Positions 13,171 through 20,802 of a DNA stretch of 64,000 nt are shown in pieces. This DNA is from Thermosynechococcus sp. GTDB taxonomy: Bacteria; Cyanobacteriota; Cyanobacteriia; Thermosynechococcales; Thermosynechococcaceae. Within the stretch, counting starts at the first letter, position 1. The number at the start of each line of letters is the position of its first letter. The notes below the pieces were generated by a model. It had not been told where the DNA came from. It made no database searches and worked only from the letters and a program-made list of their open reading frames with translations. Location: positions 1,395,527-1,459,526 of the forward strand of contig NZ_AP024678.1 in NCBI RefSeq assembly GCF_025999095.1, written 5' to 3'. Position numbers and translations under genes: made by a program.

Positions 13171-14088
13171 GTGGGGGATGCAGGGCTAATTGTTATTGGG
13201 GGGCCAACGGCTACAGGCAAAACGGCGCTGGCGATCGCCCTTGCCCAGCAATTGCATAGCGTCATTTTGAGTGCCGATTCCCGCCAAGTCTATCGCGGCT
13301 TTGACATTGGCACAGCCAAGCCCACCCCAGCCCAGCAACAGCAGGTGCGCCACCACCTCATTGATATTTGTGACCCCCGCGATAGGTTGACCCTAGGGAT
13401 TTACCAAGCCCAGGCTCAAGCCCTGATTGCCCACTACCACGCCCAAGGGATCACGCCCCTCTTGGTGGGCGGCACGGGGCTGTACATCCGCAGTATTACC
13501 CAAGGGCTAACGATGCCCCAAGTTCCACCGCAACCGCATCTACGGGCCCAATTGATGGCTCTGGGTCAGCAGGAATGCTATCGGTGGCTGCAGCAGGTGG
13601 ATCCTGTGGCGGCGCAACGGATCCATGCCCACGATCCAGTGCGTACCCTGCGAGCCTTAGAGGTCTATTACACCACTGGGGTGCCCCTGAGTCAGCAGCA
13701 ACGGCGACAGCCCCCTTCCTATCCCATTTGGTTCTTTGCTTTGCCGGGGGGCGATCGCCAACAACAGCGCCGCCGTATCGAAGCCCGCACTGAGCAGATG
13801 CTAGCCATGGGCTGGCTCGATGAAATTCGGCAACTGCAAGCGCACTACGGTGATGAACTGCCCCTATTGGACACCCTAGGCTACCGCGAAATGCGCCAAT
13901 ATCTGCGGCGAGAAATTTCCCTAGAAGAGGCCATTGCCCTCACAGTGCAGCACACCCAGCAATTTGCCAAACGACAGCGGACATGGTTCCGAGCCGAACC
14001 TGGCATCCATTGGCTGCAAGGGACAACCCTAGAGGAACAGCTCGCAGAGATTCAAGCCGTCTTAAGAGTATCCCCAGGAACCCTATGA
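13171..14088 (+). CDS. miaA: tRNA dimethylallyltransferase (MiaA)
   Basis: MiaA attaches an isopentenyl group to A37 of tRNAs reading UNN codons. The 305-residue product has the P-loop GGPTATGKT near residues 10-18, the SADSRQVYRGFDIGTAKPT segment, and the LVGGTGLYIRSI motif, all diagnostic. The start is GTG at 13171; the nearby ATG at 13178 is in another frame. It lies divergent to gyrB. About 415 bp without a recognised gene follow before the next plus-strand gene. Confidence 0.95.
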   Translation: MGDAGLIVIGGPTATGKTALAIALAQQLHSVILSADSRQVYRGFDIGTAKPTPAQQQQVRHHLIDICDPRDRLTLGIYQAQAQALIAHYHAQGITPLLVGGTGLYIRSITQGLTMPQVPPQPHLRAQLMALGQQECYRWLQQVDPVAAQRIHAHDPVRTLRALEVYYTTGVPLSQQQRRQPPSYPIWFFALPGGDRQQQRRRIEARTEQMLAMGWLDEIRQLQAHYGDELPLLDTLGYREMRQYLRREISLEEAIALTVQHTQQFAKRQRTWFRAEPGIHWLQGTTLEEQLAEIQAVLRVSPGTL

Positions 14089-14503
14089 AGCTCACCCCAG
14101 CTGCTGACGCGAGGTGGTGTCTATACCATCTGAGGATTGTGAATCCACAGATCGCACAAACCAGCCCCGCTTCTAAGCGAATATCGGGAACGTTTGGCCA
14201 AATACTCTATCACTGTCCTTTACGGTCCTTTCGGCAAGTGAGCTATGGTTGAATCGCTGTCAAAGATGGCCCTATCAAATCTTGTAAACACATCTTGTAA
14301 ACACACTCAAGACGATTACCGGTCGAGAAATCCGCAAATGGAGCCAAGCAGCACCAAAGAGCTCGTCGTTGTCACTATCAAGACTGTGAGCCCCCCACCC
14401 CAACGGCGGCAACTTGCGGTACATTCAACAGACGACGGATGGTCGCAGTGGGTAGGCTCACAGGGCGATCGCTCCCAATTCAATAACCTTTCCACGCTAG
14501 CAA
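14089..14503. other. Gene-free stretch between miaA and the YqgF-like gene
   Basis: This 415-bp spacer holds no gene that I can support. A plus-strand frame of 99 codons (14245-14544) overlaps the next gene out of frame and has no recognisable motif. The one clear structure is a 13-bp unit, ATCTTGTAAACAC, repeated twice head to tail at 14279-14291 and 14292-14304. No tRNA cloverleaf or terminator was evident. Confidence 0.5.
14279..14304. repeat. Perfect tandem 13-bp repeat (two units)
   Basis: The unit ATCTTGTAAACAC occurs at 14279-14291 and again at 14292-14304 without a spacer. It may be a slippage duplication or a binding site pair upstream of the YqgF-like gene. Confidence 0.8.
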
Positions 14504-14935
14504 ATGACAGAAATGGGTCGCACCAAGTATTTTTTGGGGTTTGATCCGGGGCAAGACAAGTGTGGTCTAGCCCTTGCCCTTGGTCAAGAAGTAGTGCGCC
14601 ATGGGGTGGTGGCCAGCGATCGCGCGATCGCCTGTGTGCGGCAGTGGCACCAAGCCTATCCCTTTGAACAGGTGATTATAGGCAATCAAACCACCTCCCG
14701 CCGGTGGCAGCAGCAACTGCAAGCCGCTTTGGCTGTGGAAATTATTCCAGTGGATGAGCGCAATAGTACCCTAGAGGCCCGCGATCGCTATTGGCAACTC
14801 TTTCCGCCCCGCAGTTGGCAACGGCTCATTCCCAAGGGGTTGCGCGTGCCCCCCCGCCCCATTGACGACATTGTGGCTATCGTTTTACTGGAACGCTACT
14901 GTGGCTATCCGCTGCTGCTCAGTCAGAGGCAATAA
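14504..14935 (+). CDS. YqgF/RuvC-like RNase H-fold protein
   Basis: The 143-residue protein has the RNase H/RuvC-like fold signature at its N-terminus, FLGFDPGQDKCGLAL, where the aspartate of DPG is the first expected catalytic acid. The middle contains VIIGNQTTS, and ERNSTLEARDRYW corresponds to the second acidic site. The C-terminal IDDIVAIVLLERY supplies a further acidic pair. YqgF (RuvX) relatives process the 5' end of pre-16S rRNA or resolve DNA structures; which activity applies here is not visible. An ATG three codons later is an alternative start. RNase II follows 38 bp downstream, consistent with an RNA-processing pair. Confidence 0.75.
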   Translation: MTEMGRTKYFLGFDPGQDKCGLALALGQEVVRHGVVASDRAIACVRQWHQAYPFEQVIIGNQTTSRRWQQQLQAALAVEIIPVDERNSTLEARDRYWQLFPPRSWQRLIPKGLRVPPRPIDDIVAIVLLERYCGYPLLLSQRQ

Positions 14936-14939
14936 ACTT

Positions 14940-14945
14940 TATAAT
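14940..14945 (+). promoter_or_regulatory. Perfect -10 hexamer before the RNase II gene
   Basis: TATAAT lies just after the YqgF-like stop codon and 29 bp before the GTG start of the RNase gene. No -35 box is recognisable at 16-18 bp upstream, so this is a possible secondary promoter only. Confidence 0.35.
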
Positions 14946-14973
14946 TGTCGGGTTATAGTACAGCACGGCAGCC

Positions 14974-17004
14974 GTGGAGAAAGGCACCCTCATTGAATTT
15001 CGGGTCAATAACCAGCGTCGCTTGGCGGTCATCGATCGCCCCGAAGGGAAAAAGCATTGGATTGCCATTGATCAGCACCTGCAAGCCCACACCATTCATC
15101 CGCGCCAACTCACATTTACGGTGCCCGAGGAGCGGTTTCGCCCCCAGGAGATTCCCGCATTTTGGCAGCAGGTGCAGCCCCTCTTGGATGCCGACAGTTT
15201 AGAAGTGGCTTGGGAAATTATCCGCGAGGAAAACCGCGCCATTACACCGGCGGATCTAGCGGAGCTGCTTTTTTCGGAGCGATCGGCGGTGGCCTGCTAT
15301 GCCGCCTACTATCTTCTTAGCGAGGATCGCTTCTATTTCAAGCTCAAGGGAGAAACCTACGAGCCTCGGCCAGCGGCTCAAGTGGCAGAACTCAAACATC
15401 AAAGCCAGCGGGAAGCCCAACGCCTGGCGGAAGAAGTCAGCTTTCGCGAACATTTAGCTCAAGCCCTTAGGGGCGAAGCTGTGGAGTGGTCGGCCAGCGA
15501 TCGCAAGCGCCTGGAGCAGTTAGAGCGCTATGCTATAGCCATTGAACCCAGTGCCCAACACCAAGCTGCCATTGACCTCCTCAGTGAATTAAAGCGCCCT
15601 ACTCAACCCCTAGGGGCATTCCAACTGCTGGTGGATCTCGGCCTTTGGTCCGAGCACGAAAATCTCTTTCTGCGCCGTAGTCAAATTGATGTTGAATTTT
15701 CTGCCAAGGTACTTGCTGTGGCCCATGAACGCCTGACCTCACCCCCTACGGACATTGACGCTCCTTTGCGCCGCGATCTTACCCATCTTAAGGTCTACAC
15801 GATTGACGATGAAAGCACCCAAGAGATTGATGATGGCCTGAGCCTGGAAGTCGTCGGCGATCGCCAAAAGCTCTGGATTCACATTGCCGATCCCAGCCGC
15901 TGGGTGATGGTGGATGATGTCTTGGATCAGGAGGCTCGCCGCCGCGCCACAACGGTCTATCTACCGACGGGGATGATTCCCATGTTTCCCACCGAGTTAG
16001 CCACAGGTCCGATGAGTTTGGTGGCGGGACAAACCTGTTGCGCCCTGAGTTTTGGCGTTCTTTTGGCGGAAAATGGCGAAGTGCTTGAGTATGAAATCTG
16101 CCCCAGTTGGATTCGTCCCACCTATCGCCTCAGCTATGACGATGTAGACATGATTTTGGAGCAAGGGGTAACCGGCGAAGCGGATCTGCTGGCGATCGCC
16201 CAATGGGGACAGCGGCGCAGTGAGTGGCGACAACAACGGGGCGCCATTCGCATCAATATCCCTGAACCCAACATTAAAGTGGCTGGTGACCAGGTGGACA
16301 TCTCGCCCCTCCATGATTCACCCGCCCGCCAGCTAGTGGCAGAAATGATGATTCTTGCCGGTGAAGTGGCTGCCCATTTTGGCGCCCGTGAGGGTATTCC
16401 ACTGCCCTTTCGCACGCAAGCGCCGCCAGACCTGCCTTCAGAGGAGGAATTGCTGCAACTACCCGCTGGAATAGTGCGCGACTGTGCCATTCGCCGCTGT
16501 ATGCCCCGCAGTGAAATGAGTACCCAACCCAATCCCCATGCTAGCCTTGGCCTTGCTGCCTACTGCCAAGTGACGTCCCCCATTCGCCGCTACACGGATC
16601 TGCTGGCACACCGTCAGATTAAAGCCCACCTGCGGGGGGAAACCCCACCCCTAACCCCCGAGCAACTGAATGAAATTCTCTTGGGACTGGTGTCTTCCGT
16701 TCAGGAATCTTCCCTTGTGGAGCGGCAAACCAACCGCTATTGGTGCTTAGAGTATCTGCGGCGGCATCGCGAGGCGGTGTGGCGGGGCATTTTACTGCGT
16801 TGGTTGCGTCCTGAGGAGGGGCTGGGACTGGTTCTCTTGGAGGATTTGGCGGTGGAACTGGCAATGCGCTTGCAACGGCAGGCCAATTTGGGAGAGTCTG
16901 TGCTGGTGCGCGTCACGCGTGTGGATCCCCGCAGTGATCAAATTTGGCTGGAGGAGGTGCCCGCTGCGACACCAATGCCCACAGCAACCGCCGCATTATC
17001 CTAA
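14974..17004 (+). CDS. rnb: Exoribonuclease of RNase II/R family
   Basis: This 676-residue 3'-5' exoribonuclease degrades RNA processively. The RNB catalytic domain has the acidic cluster TIDDESTQEIDDGLSLE with its metal-binding aspartates, then IHIADPSRWV. The characteristic segment YCQVTSPIRRYTDLLAHRQI comes later in the domain. The C-terminus resembles an S1-like fold (LVRVTRVDPRSDQIWLEE), and the N-terminal 200 residues form a cold-shock-like and linker region. Start GTG at 14974 is chosen because the frame opens there. Cyanobacteria encode a shorter RNase II-like enzyme in place of full RNase R, and the length fits. Confidence 0.9.
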   Translation: MEKGTLIEFRVNNQRRLAVIDRPEGKKHWIAIDQHLQAHTIHPRQLTFTVPEERFRPQEIPAFWQQVQPLLDADSLEVAWEIIREENRAITPADLAELLFSERSAVACYAAYYLLSEDRFYFKLKGETYEPRPAAQVAELKHQSQREAQRLAEEVSFREHLAQALRGEAVEWSASDRKRLEQLERYAIAIEPSAQHQAAIDLLSELKRPTQPLGAFQLLVDLGLWSEHENLFLRRSQIDVEFSAKVLAVAHERLTSPPTDIDAPLRRDLTHLKVYTIDDESTQEIDDGLSLEVVGDRQKLWIHIADPSRWVMVDDVLDQEARRRATTVYLPTGMIPMFPTELATGPMSLVAGQTCCALSFGVLLAENGEVLEYEICPSWIRPTYRLSYDDVDMILEQGVTGEADLLAIAQWGQRRSEWRQQRGAIRINIPEPNIKVAGDQVDISPLHDSPARQLVAEMMILAGEVAAHFGAREGIPLPFRTQAPPDLPSEEELLQLPAGIVRDCAIRRCMPRSEMSTQPNPHASLGLAAYCQVTSPIRRYTDLLAHRQIKAHLRGETPPLTPEQLNEILLGLVSSVQESSLVERQTNRYWCLEYLRRHREAVWRGILLRWLRPEEGLGLVLLEDLAVELAMRLQRQANLGESVLVRVTRVDPRSDQIWLEEVPAATPMPTATAALS

Positions 17005-17021
17005 AAGCATGAACTAAAAGC

Positions 17022-17411
17022 ATGAAAAAGTGGCAGTGTATGCAAGGGTGTGGAGCCTGCTGTTACCTTGATTTGAGCGATCGCCCAGAGGTGCCCACCA
17101 TTCTCAATGACGCGGAATTTGCCCTCTACCAATCCCTCATTGGTGCCGATGGCTGGTGTATTCACTTTGAACCCCTGAGCCGCCGCTGTCGTATCTATGA
17201 GAATCGCCCCCGCTTTTGCCGCGTCACCCCAGAGGTTTTTGAGGACCTGTACGGCATCCTGCCGGAGGAACTGGATGAGTTTGCCATGCAATGTTGCTGT
17301 GAACACATTAGCGATCGCTACGGTGAGCGGAGTTTTGAACTGCTGCGCTATGAATATCTAGTCGGGCGTAGCGTAGATCCTCCCCAAGCCCATTCCCCAC
17401 CTTTGGACTGA
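17022..17411 (+). CDS. YkgJ-family cysteine-cluster protein
   Basis: This 129-residue protein carries the cysteine pattern of the YkgJ family: CMQGCGACC near the N-terminus, then C in WCIHFE, RRCRIYENRPRFCRV, and CCCEH further on. The family is thought to bind zinc or an iron-sulfur cluster, but no reaction is established. The gene follows the RNase II stop by 17 bp on the same strand and may be cotranscribed. The ATG at 17022 follows a second, in-spacer copy of the sequence gcatgaa. Function unknown beyond the metal-binding prediction. Confidence 0.8.
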   Translation: MKKWQCMQGCGACCYLDLSDRPEVPTILNDAEFALYQSLIGADGWCIHFEPLSRRCRIYENRPRFCRVTPEVFEDLYGILPEELDEFAMQCCCEHISDRYGERSFELLRYEYLVGRSVDPPQAHSPPLD

Positions 17412-17423
17412 GAAAATGCCCTC

Positions 17424-17429
17424 TATAAT
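17424..17429 (+). promoter_or_regulatory. Perfect -10 hexamer upstream of the 117-residue gene
   Basis: TATAAT stands 27 bp before the ATG at 17457, in the short spacer after the cysteine-cluster gene. A weak TTGGAC lies 15 bp upstream. A leader of about 20 nt would result. Confidence 0.45.
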
Positions 17430-17456
17430 GACAGCAAGTGTGTTCAGCCAGAGCCC

Positions 17457-17810
17457 ATGAGCGAGCAGTGGATGCGGGTTAACTTGGTAGAAGGCTCGGT
17501 AAATTTTTGCTTTTCGCGCCCAGCCGCAGAGGCTCTACGGCAAGAGATGCAAGCCTTAATGGAACGGATGCGGGCGATCGCCCGCGCCAAGGCCAGCGGT
17601 ACGCCTTTGTCCGCGCAAGCAGCCATGGAATACCGGCACGTCGGCGAAGTCTTCCTTGAAGTGTTTTGTAATCCGAATATCTGGCCGAACCCCTACGCGG
17701 CTAAAGTGCTTTTGACGATACGCGATGAGCGCATTTGCCTAAGGAGTGAAGCAGAGCTAAATCATCTAATGGAAGACCTCAACCAATTTCTGGAAAGCGC
17801 TACCCCCTAG
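17457..17810 (+). CDS. Conserved cyanobacterial protein of unknown function
   Basis: I do not recognise a functional family for this 117-residue soluble protein. It has no signal peptide or membrane segment. It is likely to be a mix of helix and strand: an amphipathic helix (EALRQEMQALMERMRAIARAK, in part) is followed by a hydrophobic region VGEVFLEVFCNPNIWPNP and an acidic C-terminal helix. Reading-frame quality, a -10 box 27 bp upstream and tight packing before an ABC transporter gene support it as real. It has two cysteines and no metal-binding pattern. Confidence 0.75.
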   Translation: MSEQWMRVNLVEGSVNFCFSRPAAEALRQEMQALMERMRAIARAKASGTPLSAQAAMEYRHVGEVFLEVFCNPNIWPNPYAAKVLLTIRDERICLRSEAELNHLMEDLNQFLESATP

Positions 17811-17837
17811 GGGGGCAATATCTGTTAGGTTGAGGAT

Positions 17838-19607
17838 ATGGTTACTCTTCCTAAAGCTAGCCGCTCTGGCCGTTTTCGTCGCCTGCTGGCCTATCTGCGT
17901 CCTCACCAAACCAAAATCTGGGGGGGCATTGCAGCGCTTTTCATTGTCAACCTCCTAGGGACCTATTTGCCCCTGCTGATCGGCACTGCCGTTGATGAGT
18001 TGCAGCACAAGTTTGACTTTCAACGGGTGGTGTTCTATGCCCTGCTGCTGCTTGGCCTCGCTTCCTTGATGTGGCTAATTCGCATGGCCTCGCGCCTGTG
18101 GATCTTTGGTGCCGGACGATTGGTGGAATTTGACCTCAAGCAACGGCTTTTTGAGCATCTGTTGCGTTTAGAACCCAGTTACTTTGCGGAAAATACCCCT
18201 GGCGATCTCATTAGCCGGGCCACCAGTGATGTGGATAACATTCGGCGGCTAGTGGGCTTTGCGCTTTTGAGTGCCGTCAACACAGTCTTTGCCTACGGTA
18301 TGACACTGCCGGTGATGCTGGCCATTCATCCGGGGTTGAGTTTAGGGGCGATCGCCGTCTATCCAGCAGTTCTCTTGATTGTCCAAACGTTTAGCGATCG
18401 CCTGCGGGCAGAGCAGCTAGAGGTGCAACAAAGCCTCTCGGAACTCAGCGATCTCATTCAAGAGGACATGAGTGGCATTGCCCTCATTAAAATCTATGGC
18501 CAAGAAGCCAATGAACAACGCCAATTTCACCAGTTAAATCAAGACCTACTGCGCAATAACCTAGTACTGGCCAAAACCCGCAACATTCTCTTTCCGCTTT
18601 TGGGGGGGATGGTCAGCTTTAGTCTATTGATTCTACTGTGGTTTGGCAGCCGCATGATTGCAGCCAACACCATTCAGGTGGGGGATTTTATTGCCCTGTT
18701 GTTGTACATTGAGCGGCTAATTTTCCCGACGGCGCTATTGGGCTTTACGATTACCACCTACCAACGGGGGGAGGTGAGTATTGACCGTATTGAAGCAATT
18801 TTGAGTGTTGAACCGCGCATTCAGGATGCCCCCGATGCCCTTGCCCTCCCCCGCGATCGCGTCCGTGGTCACCTGCTTTGTCAAAACTTAACCTTTACCT
18901 ACCCCACTCGCCATACTCCCGCCCTGAATCATCTCAGCTTTGAAATTCAAGCGGGGGAAATGGTGGCGATCGTTGGCCCCATTGGCTGTGGCAAATCCAC
19001 CTTGGCCAGTGCCCTGCCTCGTTTGCTGGAGATTGCTCCCAATCAAATTTTCCTTGATGGCATTGACATTACACGGTTGCGTCTTGCCGATCTGCGGGGG
19101 GCGATCGCCTACGTGCCCCAAGAAAGCTTTCTTTTTAGCACCACCATCAAAAACAACATTCGCTATGGCGAACCTGACGCCACAGAACTCAAGGTCATTG
19201 CCGCTGCCAGCCAAGCCCAAATTCACAACGAAATTCTCAACTTTCCCCAGCAGTACGAAACCCTTGTGGGGGAGCGGGGCATTACCCTCTCGGGGGGACA
19301 GCGACAACGAACCGCTTTGGCCCGTGCCCTGCTGGTAGAAGCGCCCATCCTTGTTTTAGATGACGCCCTTGCCAGTGTGGATAACCAAACCGCTCAGCAA
19401 ATTTTACAGGCACTGCGGCAGCAACAGCGCACACGCACAGTGCTCTTTATTTCCCATCAACTCTCGGCAGCAGCAACCTGCGATCGCATTCTTGTCATGG
19501 ACAAAGGGCGGATTGTTCAACAGGGAACCCACAATGAACTAGTGGCCACCAAGGGACTGTATCAATTCCTTTGGGAGCAGTATCAGTTGGAACGCTCCCT
19601 TGCCTAG
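17838..19607 (+). CDS. ABC exporter, fused membrane and ATPase domains (MsbA/multidrug type)
   Basis: The 589-residue half-transporter has six predicted membrane helices in the first 320 residues (for example IWGGIAALFIVNLLGTYLP) and a C-terminal ATPase. The ATPase shows Walker A GPIGCGKST, the Q-loop AYVPQESFLFS, the signature LSGGQRQRTALARAL, Walker B ILVLDDALASVD and the switch histidine in FISHQLSA. Such proteins act as dimers exporting lipids, drugs or peptides; the substrate is not predictable. The start ATG at 17838 follows GAGGAT closely. It lies 27 bp after the unknown 117-residue gene. Confidence 0.92.
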   Translation: MVTLPKASRSGRFRRLLAYLRPHQTKIWGGIAALFIVNLLGTYLPLLIGTAVDELQHKFDFQRVVFYALLLLGLASLMWLIRMASRLWIFGAGRLVEFDLKQRLFEHLLRLEPSYFAENTPGDLISRATSDVDNIRRLVGFALLSAVNTVFAYGMTLPVMLAIHPGLSLGAIAVYPAVLLIVQTFSDRLRAEQLEVQQSLSELSDLIQEDMSGIALIKIYGQEANEQRQFHQLNQDLLRNNLVLAKTRNILFPLLGGMVSFSLLILLWFGSRMIAANTIQVGDFIALLLYIERLIFPTALLGFTITTYQRGEVSIDRIEAILSVEPRIQDAPDALALPRDRVRGHLLCQNLTFTYPTRHTPALNHLSFEIQAGEMVAIVGPIGCGKSTLASALPRLLEIAPNQIFLDGIDITRLRLADLRGAIAYVPQESFLFSTTIKNNIRYGEPDATELKVIAAASQAQIHNEILNFPQQYETLVGERGITLSGGQRQRTALARALLVEAPILVLDDALASVDNQTAQQILQALRQQQRTRTVLFISHQLSAAATCDRILVMDKGRIVQQGTHNELVATKGLYQFLWEQYQLERSLA

Positions 19608-19715
19608 GGGCGTCATCAACTGGATATCCCTCCAAAGCAAATCGGCGCCCCCGCTGGTTTTAGCAATATATATCTAGGAAGGGTTCAAGGGAACTACTGC
19701 CCTGGGGCTTGCGGA

Positions 19716-19841
19716 CTAGGGAGATTCTCCTGCCGGTGCTTGGTTATCGGTCGTACCACCGCCACCCCCACAGGCAACCAGTGTGGTCGAAAAACCCACT
19801 AAAATTAAGCCCAAGGCGGCAAGCTTATAAAGGGATTTCAT
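19716..19841 (-). CDS. Small lipoprotein, 41 residues
   Basis: A short gene with a strong ribosome binding site (GGAGGAG, 6 nt before ATG at 19841). The peptide begins MKSLYKLAALGLILVGF and has a classic lipobox, LVAC, with the lipidated cysteine at residue 24. It then runs through five glycines to a short polar tail ending GESP. A lipid-anchored peptide of about 18 residues would result. It lies convergent to the ABC exporter and divergent from the RluB-type gene. Function is unknown; it resembles the tiny entericidin-like lipoproteins in design only, without claimed homology. Confidence 0.75.
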   Translation of the reverse strand: MKSLYKLAALGLILVGFSTTLVACGGGGGTTDNQAPAGESP

Positions 19842-19994
19842 AGAACTCCTCCAGAGTACGGAAAATGAGATAAGGCTTAAACAGTTCCTTTTCTATCAAG
19901 TTTGCTGTCGGCATTGGCAACCGCGGGGCCACCCTCTGCCATAGAAATTCCCCCCAAAAGTGCCAGCGAAGCCTAGGGAGCAACTCTACCCCCT

Positions 19995-20802
19995 ATGACC
20001 ACTGAACGATTACAAAAAGTCCTTGCCCATTGGGGAGTGGCCTCGCGGCGCCATGCGGAAGCCCTCATCCGCAGCGGTCAGGTCTTTGTCAATGGTCAGC
20101 GGGCACAATTGGGGGACAAAGTGGATCCAAAGCGTGATTGCATTGAATACCAAGGACAGCGCCTGAACCCGCCCCACCCACCCCAACGGCTCTATCTCCT
20201 CCTCCATAAACCCAAGGGGGTGCTCTGCACCTGTCACGATCCCCAAGGGCGAACCACGGTTCTCGAGCTATTGCCCCCAATGTATCAGCGCGCGGGGGGG
20301 CTGCATCCTGTGGGTCGCCTAGATGCTGACTCCAGTGGTGCCCTGCTGCTCACGAATGATGGGGCCTTCACCTACTATCTCAGCCATCCCCGCCATCACA
20401 TCCCCAAAACCTACCGCGTTTGGGTGCAGGGACAGCCGCCCGAAAAGCGTACTGCAAAGATGGCGACAGGGCATTCCCCTAGACGGTGTGATGACCTTAC
20501 CCGCCGCAGTTAAGCTGCTGCGCTGTGCAGGCGATCGCTCCCTTTTGGAAATCATCCTCCACGAAGGCCGCAACCGCCAGATTCGCCGTGTAGCCGAGCA
20601 GCTGGGCTATCCTGTTGTGGCCTTGCAACGGATCGCGATTGGCCCAGTTCGCCTAGGCAATCTTCGACCCAGAGCGGTTCGTCCCCTTAGCCGCCATGAA
20701 TTGGCCGCCCTCCAGCCAACTACCCAGCCAACTACGAAGACCCAGCCTGAGAGCCAGTCACTGTCGGTGGCCTATGCTGCACCGGGTGATCCGGGTGGGT
20801 AG
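19995..20802 (+). pseudogene. rluB: rRNA pseudouridine synthase RluB/RsuA type, with one frameshift
   Basis: The first 151 residues contain an N-terminal S4 RNA-binding domain (RLQKVLAHWGVASRRHAEAL), the catalytic start LLLHKPKGVLCT and the GRLDADSSGALLLTND motif with catalytic Asp110. Near 20448 the frame is lost after QGQPPEK, apparently through one extra base. The next frame continues with VLQRWRQGIPLDGV and the conserved LHEGRNRQIRRVAEQLGYPV motif to a stop at 20802. All essential parts are there, so a sequence error is as likely as real inactivation. The tail overlaps the 3' end of the convergent P-type ATPase by about 70 bp. Confidence 0.82.

Noticed and set aside
14245-14544. A 99-codon plus-strand ORF between miaA and the YqgF-like gene
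   Set aside because: It overlaps the YqgF-like gene out of frame, is low in complexity features of real proteins, and has no ribosome binding site.
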